This document shows, one piece after another, positions 1 through 12,790 of a stretch of DNA of 64,000 nucleotides. Numbering within the stretch: position 1 is the stretch's first letter; each line of letters starts with the position of its first letter. The position numbers and the translations under genes were made by a program. Source of the stretch: Crotophaga sulcirostris (lineage: Eukaryota; Chordata; Aves; Cuculiformes; Crotophagidae); contig VYZB01000215.1 in NCBI GenBank assembly GCA_013397455.1, positions 604,853 through 668,852 of the forward strand, in the 5' to 3' direction. Below the pieces are notes generated by a model. It did no database searches. It was not told the DNA's origin and saw only the letters and a program-made list of their open reading frames with translations.

Positions 1-2532
1 ACTAAATTGTATATCAAAACATTTGTACCAGCTATTTTAAAACTCTCTAATAAGAAAGGAGAAATATTTCAGTTCTTTTTTTTCAAATATGTATGAGTTC
101 ATACTGGCAAGACCAACTGCCGCTTTTTCTGAGTGTTGAAATTATGACTGAATACAATTAGCAAGATGGGAAAGAGATTTTTAGCACTAAATGTGCACAT
201 GATTCAATATCACCCTTGGCTTTAACTGCTTTACACTTAATGGTAATATTAGGTGATGTGATTTCAGCCTAGGAGTGTTGAAGCTTAGAGGCATTGAGGC
301 ATGCACCAAACTGAACAGCCACTGTCCAAACAGATCATGGATACACTGAATTGAAAGTGAAGGACTAATTAAAGTGGTCAACAGAGATAAGTAGGAATAT
401 TCATGTCCAAAGATTTGGACGTCCTGTTGCAGTTTGTATGGTTCAACGTATACACTTTGTATGCAAAATCAACAATTTTTTGTTAGTCTATATGAAATAT
501 TAACATTCCAATTTTAGTAGACTGAAAAAACCCACTAGAAAGCCAAACCAAACTAGAATGCTATTACAGGAAATGTCTCATATTAATGCAGTTAAAATTG
601 TTACACACATTTCCCAGTGGCTACCCTTTCTCTTTTGTGTTACATGTTAGACTTATTTTTCCCCTGCCTTATGAGTTAGTTAGAATATAAAACATAGTAT
701 AACAATCATATATCACACAGTCCTACAACGCATAACAAAAGCAGAACAACCAAGGCAATAGTTATTCAGTCGGTAGACCACTTCTATTGCAGTTAAATGA
801 GCCAAAACCAAGCTCCAGGCAGGTCAAGACCAGCCTAGACTACACAAACTCTCACGACTTTGTTCTTGCAGAGTTTGTACAAGGTCAGCAGAGTGATACA
901 TACTATGAGTTGTAAATCATTTCGGTAATTCATAAAAGATTGAATATAAGTGTGATAAAGTAAGCTAAAAGTAAGTATCCTATTCATAGAAACAAATAAT
1001 GTAAGCTTTCATTAATGTACATTTTATTTCTTGGCAATGAGCAATGTATTTAAAAGAGGACAATTTGAATTTTGCTTGAACTTGACTTAATTTAGGGCTA
1101 ATTTCTAGAATATTGCTTTAATTATGTTAATACAATTTGTATAACTAGAACAATCAACCTTAAAATCAAAACATTATGGGCTGTAGATCCAATGTTAAGA
1201 AACTTAAACTCACTGCTATTTCAGAGCAGAAATTAGCACTATTTAGCAGAATGGTGTTAGTATTATTTATTCTATAGATTTTGAGAAATTGAGCAGAAAA
1301 ACATCTGATCTTATTATCTTATTCTGTGTGAAGAACCTAGGCAAAAGGAAAGGAGGAAGCAATGACATTCTGTCTCATGTTAGCTATCATCTCATTAAGG
1401 AACACAGTACTCAATTAGTTTACACAGTGGCAGCATTTACTTAGAAAATAGAAAGTGGTAAAACCACGCCTCTGACTCCTAGTTTCAAATCAGTAACCAA
1501 AATCAACGTCAGGTGGGAAAATATGCTATCCTAGTCCTCCACTGAAAGATTAAAGCACCTCTATTTTGAGATGAACTTTTAAAGAAGGCTTAAAACCGAG
1601 TCATCAAAGGCAGCAGTAAATTATTCTAATGGCTCATCATTTGAGAATACTTTTCCTCTGCTATTTTGATCTTACTGCTCTGGATTAAAAAAAAATATTG
1701 CTGCTGTTTCTTACAGGCTGGCATCATTCTCTTTAGTTGGAATTATCACTGACCATGAAAAGGGAGAACTTCGTGACCTTCACTCAATGTTGTACAATGA
1801 TCCTCATTTTCAGAATTGTCTCCTTTTTAATTCCCAACATCCAAAATACATCTTTCAGAACAGCAATGTTAGTGAGTTAGTACATAGGTAGGAGAGATTT
1901 TATTACTCACATTGGTCTAATTTTATTTTGGTTTCTCTTCATTAATTGCAAATATACAACAGAACCACTTCTGCTCCATAGAAATGCCCTAAACCTCCCA
2001 CCGAGCGCTATGATTTGATGTCATTTTGAAATTATGGCACTGTTATACATTTTTCTGTCATAAAACATGGTACTCAAGGGCAAAGGAAAAATGCTATTGA
2101 CTAACGCCAGATGCAGGATCAAAAAAATAGAAATAAAAAACAGGAGGATGAAAAATAATGGAGATCTCTCTGTATCATCAGGCAATTGTAGATAATTTGT
2201 CCTATTCCTTCATTAGCTGTCAAAGAAGTCTCTACATGTACTGTCTGTTCATGATAGGAGGAGGTGAGGTGATTTCCACCAAGGGATACTCCTGTTTTGA
2301 CACCTACCACCCTTTCTATAGATTGAAACTTTTCATGGTTCTGGAAGGAGGAAAACTAGTTTACAACTAAAATAAACTCAACATTTTCAATGACAGAACA
2401 CAATTAAGAAATGAAGTATCAAAGTACAGAGATCTTTCCACAGCGTGTCTTCCAGTAAAATATAACAAATAAAAATATTTTAAAATGTTACCATACACAT
2501 TGTATAAAATACACTACATATATACATACATA

Positions 2533-2987
2533 TGTAGTGATTTAGCCCGAGTTGGCAACTATGTACTATGCAGCTGCTCTCTCACTTTTTGCCCCTGCAC
2601 TGTGGGATAGGGAGGAGAATCAGAAAGAAAATATTAACACTCGTGGGTTGGGATAAAGACAGTTTAATCGAACAGCAAACTAAGAGAGAAATTATAACAA
2701 TAATGATAATAAAAGTATATACAAAGTGAGTAATGCACAGTGCAATTGCTCACCACTCAGCAGCTGGTGCCCAGCCCATTCCTGAGCAGCAATCTCACCC
2801 CTTCACCAACTCTCCCAGTCTGTGTACTGAGCGTGATGTCACAGGGTATGGAATACCCACTTGCCAGCCAGTGTCAGCTGTCCTGCCTGTGCCTCTTCCC
2901 AGCTTCCTGTGCATTCTCCACCCTCTTGTTGGCAGGCCAGTAAGAGAAGCTGAAGAAAAGTAACTCTACCCAGCCAAACCCAGAACA
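2533..2987 (-). mobile_element. Solo LTR of an avian endogenous retrovirus
   Basis: A 455-bp LTR read on the minus strand. It starts TGTTCTGGGTTTGGCTGGG, followed by the AGAGTTA(C/A)TTTTC-like motif typical of this LTR type. It carries the U3 block that reads on the plus strand GTGATGTCACAGGGTATGGA, a polyadenylation-type ATTAAA (plus-strand TTTAAT at 2663-2668) followed by the 'CAACCCACGAG' R-region motif, and ends ...CACTACA, giving TG...CA termini. The family resembles the abundant avian LTRs with the same U3/R signatures; I do not assign a database name. Flanking pentamers ACATA and ATATA match at 4 of 5 bases but lie in AT-rich DNA, so the target duplication is uncertain. No internal retroviral genes flank it. 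It has the same orientation as CSMD1. Confidence 0.85.
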
Positions 2988-5900
2988 ATATATGCTACTA
3001 TGCATTTATATATCAGTATAAATAACACATGTAATTAAAAATGACATGTTATATTATCTTTGTATATAAAGAGAGAGCACAACAAAACAGAATTGTCTTT
3101 TCAGAGCTCTGCATGTTTAAAATATCAGCTACAAGTTTCCTTTACCACAGTATACCCATTATTGCATTTTTATGACTTGTAAAGTTATCTCTTAGGTCTA
3201 AAATTTGACAAGAATAAAGGAAGGTACATTACGCAGAGGAGAAACAAATCCCATTAAAACTCACTGACTCTTTTATTTGACATTTTGCAGCTTAAAAACT
3301 AATGAAATTTAACATTCTTGTTAAAGACCATAATTTTAATTTTGACAAACACCTAGAGAAACCTCTAAGTTAACCTTCTGGGGAAAAAAAGAGAAGAAAG
3401 GGTAAATTTCATTACCATTGTTGGACAATAAATACTTTCCAGCTACATAAGCTTTCAGTAAATTAAGATAAATAATTATAAATAGTCTCCCCATGAATTC
3501 CTTATAACTGTGTTCAATTACTCTTCATTCTGTGATCAAACAGAAGGCATAAAATGTCTTAGAAGTCTGTTTGGCATGTATAGCTATCTTTCTTTGAAAC
3601 TCATAAAATGCTGGGTTAAAATCTGCCTTTTTATGTAACACACTCTTTTTGTTCTATTTTTCTAATATATACTGAAGAGACTTTTCCCTTACTTTCTCAT
3701 ACATTGAATTGCTCAGTATTTGTTAAGCAATAGTTTCCCAAGGGATGAGAGAAGATTCTTGGAAAAAAAGAAACAAACTAAAAAAAACCAAAAAGCATCC
3801 CTACATAAATGTCTTTGTGTATGCAAGAAAGCAAAAGTGGAAAAGGCAGAAATACTAAATGAACAGCTGAAGTATAGCTGGGTGCTATTAGAGGTTCATT
3901 TGTGCTAAACCCAGCATAATGTCTGGCCATTCACAATATTTCACAAAGCTAAAGCACATGAAATAACACTTGGTGACACCTAGATAACTGCGAGTGCATC
4001 GGCTTTCTAGGAGTTTGGCTGGCTAAGTTGGAGTCAAGCTGCCTCTGATCCTGACCACTGGCCCTGGCCCTGATCCTGATGACGACTTGACATCCTATAT
4101 CCCAACTCCTTTTTAGCAAAGTCATTACTTATGCCTGTCTTATTATTGTACCCTGTTCTTGTCTCGCTTCCCTTGCAGAGCAGCAAGCCCTCACTGTTTT
4201 GGCACAAGCAAAAAGGAAATACTGAAAGGCTAAATCAGACATAACAGGAGAAATGTAAAACTGATAAAAATAACAAGAACATTTTTAATTCCACTTTTCC
4301 ACTTATTTTCTTGAGGGCCTAAGGAATTGTCTAAGGTTAATGCACAGGACTATGACAATATTAAACTGTATGATCCATATTGGTTTGAATAACACTAGGA
4401 GATAAAAGAGAACATAGAAATAGATGAAGCATGTCTTCTCACATGTCATTAAGAGACTACAGCACTGAGGTGCTTGAAACAGCATGAAACAAGATAGTAT
4501 CTCACATTATTTAACCATAGCCAGGTAGTTCTGGCATAAGTAGACCAGGATGTTTATTCAGCCTCACAGTGACCATCAACTGTATGAGTATCCAAGTATA
4601 CTTTCTTGAACCAAATATGAACACTTCGGAATATAAGGCATATTAATAATCCATAGCAAGGACACACCAGACAAAAATGACAAAAAAGAGAAAAGAAAAC
4701 TCAAAGTAACACATCAAGAAACTTATGAATAGCAAGCCATATAGGAGGACTTAAAAAAAAGGTTATGTTTTACCTTTTTATTAATGGTTTGAAGAAGCAA
4801 TGACTTCTGAGTGTATCTTGAAAGAGACAGTTAAATAATAACCAATATACTGGATGACATCTAAGTACAAAAAAATTGAAATCTAAGTGGAGAAGAGGTA
4901 TGCAAAAAATAGGAAAAGCAGCCCATGAATCTTTAACAGTTAAGAGAATTCCTGAATGAGTATTTTGAATAGCTATAATAAGATGAATAACTACTATTCA
5001 AGCCAGCAGAGCTCATATACTTCATTTTAAAACCAAAGCTTTCCCCTGCCCAGCACAATGTATGCTGAAAAGGAAGAGAATATGAGTCTACTGTTGAAAA
5101 GAGATCTCTGAGATGTTATATTGAAGAATTATTGCACATCCACTACAGAGACAAAAAAATGAAGCACAAACACCATTCACAGAAGTCATGCATGCACACG
5201 GGAGGGAGATGTGAAATAAAATCTTTCCTAAGCTTGATAACAGCAACAGATAAAGGAGAGCAGACAAATAAAAAAACCCTGTCAAATATTGTCCCAAGAA
5301 ATTGAGTCTTACAGCAAAACCCCCTGATCTTAATAATGGTATTTTTTATCAGTTTGCTGTGAGGCTTTACATGAGATGAGACCAAAGGAAAATTATTTAT
5401 AAGCCACCAATAAGTAAATAATTTCAAACTTCAACAGAAAAACACACCTCTCCTTCTAGATGGTTTGTTTGAAGTAATTGCCATGATGATATTAATTGTG
5501 TCATATTCTTGCAACTCTATAATAGAGTGCCTTTGCAAGGTTATAGGCAGGAAGAAATGCAAAGCAACTCATAATTAATCTCTGAATCCATTTCAGTTTA
5601 GGCTTGCCCAAAGAGTGTAGAAAAAAGTGTTAACTTTCAGTTATCTTTGTGAAGAAATGTACTCTTATCATATATACAGGATTTAAAAACAGCTTCTATT
5701 TCTCAGGCACTGAAAGAGGTTTATGCTGTACATAGTTGTTTGTTACAGAGCTTAATCTTCACACTGGCAGGCAGTGCTATGACCCGAAGGGCACACCAGA
5801 GCTGGTCACAGGGGTTTTATAATATTAGTTATCTTTGATCAGCACAAAGAGTTAGCTTACGTCTCACGCCAATATTTGTCACTGGATTTCAGCACATAGA

Positions 5901-8783
5901 ACAAGATAACAGGGTTATCCCAAGAGGATGATGAAAAATGCATTGTGTAACCATTGTAAATTTATGTATCTATATCGTCGTGCTCCCTGCACGAGCATTT
6001 TAAGAGGATGAAGATGAATTCTGACCAAAAAAAAAAATTAAGTTCGATACTGTGAGAAAAATGTGAACTAACTTTGATTATTATAGGCTTAGATTTAGGT
6101 ATTATTTTGATGCATGTACATGGTAAAATACAAAATTGGTTTAAAAATCTAAAACCAGTTTTATTACACGTACAGAAATAAATGCTTTTTCTCATGAACA
6201 GGTGGACTGGGATTATATTTCAAGTCAAACCATCCTTAATACTTTTGTGTAGTTTTTTTTAAAGAAAAAAAAGAATTTTCCTTGAATTTTGTCACCTAGA
6301 GTTTATTATACAGTGCTTATAATTTGCCTTATTACTGGAGAAAGCAAAATCTTTTGCAGAGATATGTACCATGATGCCAGTGTTCCAAGTCAGCTGGATG
6401 CAAGTTTCGATCAGAAAGCTTTATAGCTCTGGTAGCACCGTGCTACATTCACAATTCAGTTCCACAATTCTGAAGGAAAACTAGCATTCCAGCTAACTTG
6501 GAGAGCAAATACAAAGACTATACACATGTACACCCTGAATCAGACTTCGGAAGCCGTGTTTTGGAGTAAAATGCAGTCATTGCTTCAGTGCAATTCACAC
6601 GTGTATTATCTCACAATTTTTCAAGATGCTAACTGCTTCCTGAGGCTTTGTCAAGTCTCAGTCTGCACATAATTCAGTGACGTGCAACCGATCTTGCTAT
6701 ATGCTTATAATATTTAAAAAATTTTGTCTGAGGCTGAACCTTGACCAGACATTAAGATTTCAGGAACAACATTCAAGCAAGAATGACCCTTATTCCAGCA
6801 ACAATAAATAGTCAGGAAAGAGTGCAAGTTCTTTCGCACTTGTAGTCCTCACAGTTCTGATTTTTGGGAAAGAGATTGCTGAAATAAAAGGCAGCAAGCA
6901 TTGTGGGGGTTAATAATACAGAAAGTATTAATTTTCTAATTCAAAGGTGAAGGATTACATTCTCAATAGAAACTTTACCATCTAACTTGTGTTTTCTCAA
7001 TTTTCTGTGAAAGGAACCATAAAATTGTTAAGGTGAACCTTTCATATAGATAAAGTAAACACAGAAACAGCTTAATAGCCTTGTTTGTCATTCATAAGAT
7101 GTAGCAGAACGCAGTACAAGCCCAGGACTTGTACAGGGAACCTACTTACCCAGGGGAAAAAAAAATCCTCAGTTTCTTCCTCTGAATGATCAGATAACTA
7201 ATGACATTTGTTATGTGACTGCTGTAGCTGGTAGGCTAGTAACAATTTGGAAATGTGGTTCTTTTAAAACCTTTTAAATTCCCTACCACTAGGTCACAAA
7301 ATTAGAGCTCCAGCCTGCTGGTTATGGCACTGTCCCACGAGGAAGGCCATCAGAGCCTTTCCTCTGGCTCCAAAATGTTGCTAAACAAATATCTTTGTAC
7401 CAACTGGAAGAGCTTATTCAAGAAAAACAAAAGTATTACTCCATAACACCTTATATTCCAGGGGAAAGTTCAAAGATGGGAAATTTCTGTTTGATGAAAA
7501 GTAATGAAGTTAAATAGTACACACCATTATGATCATTTGTGGTCTGCTACCCAAAGAGAATACCACAGAGACCTTAGCCCCAGTGTTAAAGTCATCATTG
7601 TATAAACTAATGTTTTAAATGAAAGCATCATTAATAGAAGAGATTTGAAGTCATCTTTGCTCTTTTAAATTTTGTTAAAGGAAACGGATATTAGACATTT
7701 TTACCTCTCTTTATAACATTTTTTTACTCCTTACGTAATTAAAGCAATAATCAATTACACAACTGTCATAAAATAGCACTCCATTTGGTTTCCTCTGTTG
7801 AATAGATCTTTGGTGTAAAAATTGAAATTGTACATACAATATGATAAATTTTGCCAACATTTTTCTGTTCTAAGAGAAGGACCAAGAGAGACTTTGCTAA
7901 GAAACTGTCCAAAAATTAGTATGTGCAGCACAGTATTAGTTTTTAGTTTTAACCTCTTGGTTACTATTTTTCTTCTCTTTTGCTATCTTCCTCAACAGAA
8001 ATGTTCTACCTTGTGAAAAATGCTGACATAAATATTTAAGAAAAGACTTATTGCTGTCAGTCTTCTTTTTAAAAAAATTACCATTTCTATCTGTTTTCTT
8101 TCTCTGTTGCAAACATGCTGTGAAATTTTGGTGTAATTTTGGTGTACACTGCCACTGTATTGAAGGACTGAACCTGTTCTTTTCTGCTTTGGGACACCAG
8201 GGGTATAAACTGTGAGAAACAAGGGCCACATATATTGCGCTGGTAGTGCATACATATTGTTTCATGAGGTCTCAAAGGCCCTGTTTCTTTTGGATGTAAA
8301 GTTGTTACTTTTCCTTATCTAAGCAGTTACAGGTAATGGTGTGCAGCCCTTTGTCTATGGGGAATTCTAAATAGCTATACAACCATTCAAGTCTTTATAG
8401 TTAAGCTTTTATGACAGGGGGTGGAGTGAAAGGGGTTTCCACTTACAACACTGTGAAATAGAATCTGACAAGACTATTTTTTTGTTTTATTTTTTTTTTA
8501 TTAAGACCATAAATTAAAACCCTTTAATACTTATTTTCTAAATTTTATATCTAAACAAAATGTGTTTTATTTATATGAACTGAAAAATATCATCCAAACA
8601 TGAGCTGACTACAGAGCTACAGATAGGGCTAATCAACATTGTCCAGCCTAAGCCCCTCTTTTTTGTGCTCTGTAACTTTCACAAATGAATTTATGCATTT
8701 CTGCTTTACACTGAATATTAGTGTAGTTTAATTTTCAAAATAAAAGCCTTAGCAATAAAGATTTAACCAACCATAATTTTAAA

Positions 8784-8824
8784 ATAATATATATATTATA
8801 TATATAATATATAAAATATATAAT
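8784..8824. repeat. Imperfect AT dinucleotide tract
   Basis: About 40 bases of alternating A/T with a few AA or TT interruptions. The tract is largely self-complementary and likely length-variable. No function is inferred. Confidence 0.9.
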
Positions 8825-10689
8825 TTTGCTGATGTTAAAACCTGTTTTTTCCCAGATATTTCTTATAAGTATTTTTAACTCTTGTATGTTACATGGATTG
8901 ACCTTTAAATCCAGTAAAGGAATTATCCTCTAACTCTCCTGTAAAAGACAGTTTGCTTTTTTTTATTGTGTCGATGAAGAAGCATTCATATTAGTCCATG
9001 TGCTAAATCTATGCATGTTGCCACTTATACAGCTTTAAATATTAGCAGTTACAATTATATTTGAGATCTCTATATATTAGTGTTCAGAGAGACTTGATGG
9101 CTTTCTACCAGTATTGAGGCTGATCCTGCTACTCTGCTAATCCAGAGGAACACATTACCCACAGCAGCATTGTTTGCAAGGAGTAGAAAGCAGCTAGGAC
9201 TCATGAGGCATCCGTGAATTCTAGCTGAGCTTTTATCAATTAAAGAGCTTTCAGGAAAGGTGAATAAGCTATTAGCCTCTCTTGTACAGACAGGTGAAAT
9301 ATAAAAATTTTATCTGATCATTGAGGTAGAGCAAGATATTGTGTTGGCTGCTTAACATACAGTTTAAACTGCATAATACACAACTATGTCAACAAACTTT
9401 TTATTCTGTCTATTCAGTAAATGAAATAGAAAAATGAAAGAGAGCATATAAGTTGTAACTCTATTGTCCCCTTAAACACAGTCTACCTATATCATTAGTC
9501 AGCACTACCAAGAGACAGGGAGAACACATTACCAACAGTATGAAAAATTAGGACTAGGTTTTAATTTATACCAAAATAATTATTTTAATGTAAGATAAAT
9601 ATATTTTGGTGAGAAAGGAGTATGAAATTGGTTTAAAAGTTTATTACAACAACAACAACATGTCACTTGTTGAGATGTTGTTCCTACTTTTTATGAGGGG
9701 AAGCCATTGTGCTTCTGCAATATACCTATAACTATCGTGCTGTTATTTTGCATTTAAAGTGTGTCAAGAGAAAGAGGATTAAAATCATTACTGTTAAACC
9801 AGATTAGCCATTTGAAAAATGCTCTAAGCAACAGGGATGCAAGTAGACCAATAGGGCTGGTGTGCTTGTATTTATAGTATAGAATTAATATAGAATGCAA
9901 AATTGCTGCTATAGAACTGGAGAGTTCCAATACCATAATCCAATTCCAGCTAACTGGACAGATTTGTCTCTTATTGTCCCTTTGCCAGGCATTTTTCCTG
10001 ATAAGCTTTAGTTACCTGGTGTGTAGCAGATGGCCTCTTTTTATTCGTTGGTAGAGAACAGCATTTTAAGCCTGGAGTGTTAATAAGCTTGCTGTTAGAA
10101 CAAACTGTGTCACATCCTTTTAACATCTCTTATTCTCTAACTTTCATTCAAAAGGTCATGTCAGCTTTATTCTATTTATTATCAATTTTCTTCTTTTCAC
10201 CGTTTTACTATACTAATTTCTTTAGTAATCGTGACTTTCTATCTTATCTATATACCCTTTGTTATTTCCAACTAAATGTATTGTTCAAAAAGCTTATCAG
10301 TGCTTATCCTATATTGAGTAAGCAGGAGACAGCAAAAACTTAAAGGGAAAAAAAACATAACTAAACAGAATTGCAGGGCTGTAGGCAGCTTTTGACAATA
10401 AAATGAGAGTTTGCTAAAACAAAGTACCTGCCAATGAGTCTACCAAAGAGTTTGCACTAATGAAAGGAAGTTATAGGAAGAAGCAGCAATTAAGCAAATC
10501 GAAAGGCTACCTTATCTCTTACACTGATGCTCTGACTGAAACAAACTAAATGACTCTTTACCACAGAGAATGAAGGTTTTGAAGACCTTATAGAAATGTT
10601 TGTATAGATATGGGTGAAAGTTATGTCCATATGAAAGCTTTTTCATTTATAAGTAAATGTGGAAGAGATGTAAACACTAGTTTGTCTGG

Positions 10690-10806
10690 CAGTTTGCGAT
10701 GCTGTTTAGCAGGCATGGTGGTGCTGAGCTAAGGGTTGGACTTGATGATCTTGGGAGATCTTTTCCAACCTTAATATTCCTTAATATTTCTATGATTCTA
10801 TGATTT
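10690..10806 (+). mobile_element. CR1 LINE 3' end, 5'-truncated
   Basis: The stretch GGTGGTGCTGAGCTAAGGGT, then TTGGACTTGATGATCTTGGG and TTTTCCAACCTTAAT, ending in TCTATGATTCTATGA, is the 3' untranslated end and terminal octamer repeat of an avian CR1. Only about 110 bp of 3' UTR are present. It lies antisense to CSMD1. The 5' boundary is approximate. Confidence 0.85.
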
Positions 10807-12215
10807 TTCCTTTTTTTTCTTTTAAAATGCAATTTCTATTCTGAGTTTACCTTGTGCTAACACTCACTGGCCTAACTGACAAAGCCAATAGCTTAGCAAG
10901 AATGTAGATAGCTCACAAGTCGCACCTGTGCCACACATGGCAGAGATCATTCATAAATTCCTCAAGTATGGATAAAATCATGGAATGTGTAAAACTAAGC
11001 TCACCAGCCCTTTTATGTCATATCTAGAAAAATGTGAGTCAGGCTTTTCCTCCTTTGAGGATATTAGGACCCAGTGGTGCCCTTTGATTGACTGCTGAAT
11101 AGTTACAATAAAAACTGGAAGGAAACAGCCAAAGTGGACAGCCCATAGGGACTACGGGAGCCACTACTGGGCATCTAAATGTTTGGAAATCCAGGGAACT
11201 TCCTAGACTTCTTACTGCATTAAACTGTCCTGTGCTGATACACTGTTAGTTCACACTTCTTCACTTTACTTTTGTCATATTTTAATGAAAAACATCCAGG
11301 AAAACATTGTTTTACTCCTTCTGTTCTCTATATCTCCTTTATCATTTTCTCCATAGAGTGAATTTTGAGTTCCCATGTCTCTAGTTGATGAATGTCTGTG
11401 ACAGTTATCCTGAATATAATACTTCTATAAAGCCTGAAGTAGTAATGTCTAATTATACATTCTAGAGAAGGGACTGAAGCGGATGGCGAAACAAGAACAA
11501 AGATCAGATAATTATCACAGGCAGGTTTGATTGTTTCAATGGTTTTAACGTTGCTCAGCAATGTTATTTTAAAATTCTTCTTTCACTTGTACATTCCTTC
11601 ATCAAATAGAGGCTGTTCAGAGTTAAATTGTCTTTTTCAAGAGACTGTCTTGGATTTATTTATTCTTATTTAAATGTTATTTAATTGAAATTATTATTGT
11701 TTCTTCATCTCATTCACTTTTGAGAGAGCGTAGGAGAACAAACCGGTTCTCCACACATAAAAATTTGAAGATGGCCTTTTCCATGGAATATATTATAACT
11801 GTTATACTTCAAAACTTATATTAGTTGCAAAAATGAACTTTATGGTGCACCCAAAAGACTTTGAAGTGCCCTGTCCCTGTAGTACTCTGCACTTCCAGAG
11901 AGCAACAAACATCCAGTTCTAGGTGCCAAACCAAGAGCTGGTCTGTACAACCACCTACTTTTCTTCTACCAGGCCTTCCTGAAAGGAGAAGCCAGTTGCC
12001 TAACTCAAATACCCATGGAACAAGAGCTGGATTTAAAGGCAACTGTCAGAAATTTTGAATGTACCTGTACAGTTTGACAAGAGAAAAAGAAATGCATAGA
12101 AAAGAAAGAGAAAGAAAGACACTGAGATAGCCAGGGAGAAGAACTGCAAACAGCATGCAGAGAGGTCATTAATCATAAATGAGACTGGGGGAGAGAAACG
12201 GAGGAAGAAAAGAGA

Positions 12216-12790
12216 CTAAACACTCACCTTCCCCTGACTCACGTTAACCCCTTCCCAGTGGGACAGGGGAGAGTATTGGAAGAGCAAAAATGAGTAAAAA
12301 CATGTGGGTTGAGAAAAAGAGGGTTTTATAGGTGAAGGTGTTAAAAAAGAGAAAACAAACAAACAGAAAACCCACACATACCCCCCCAAAAAAAAACCAA
12401 TACAATAAAACCCCAAGTGCTGCAAAGGTTTCACTGGTTACCACTCAAGTACCTCCCATCGCTTGCTGCTTTCTTCCACCAGCAGATTAATGCCTAACAA
12501 TGGCCATCTCGGAAAGACTACCCATAGTTTTCATGGCCAAACTTGATGTTATATGGCATGGAACATCCCTTCAGTCAATTTGGGTCAGCCATTTCAGCTG
12601 TCTCCCCGTGCAAAAAAATGTCCATCTGCAGCCTACTCACTGTTGGCGACAGAATGAGAAGAGAAAAAACCTGGACACTGTGCAAGCACTGCTCAGTAAA
12701 AGTCACAACTCTGGTGGGTGCATTACCAACACTGCTTTGGTCACAATCTGAAACACAGCACTGCATGGGCTGCTCTGAACAAAATTAAGA
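12216..12790 (-). mobile_element. Diverged LTR of the same avian retroviral type
   Basis: On the minus strand the order of blocks matches the LTR at 48547-49127. These are a U3 block with GAGCAGTGCTTGCACAG and TGAGTAGGCTG, then ACAGCTGAAATGGCTGACCC with TTCCATGCCATATAACATCA, and an R/U5 block with TTCTCAACCCACATG and GCTCTTCCAATACTCTCCCC. The last ~20 bases of U5 and the exact 5' terminus are not recognisable, the TATA region is eroded, and short A and C runs near 12380-12400 interrupt R. It is clearly older than the other two LTRs. Boundaries are good to about 20 bp. Confidence 0.75.

Noticed and set aside
4030..4085. Repeated CCTGATCCTGA/GGCCCTG-like words
   Set aside because: Short and imperfect, with no clean period and no element or exon recognisable around them.
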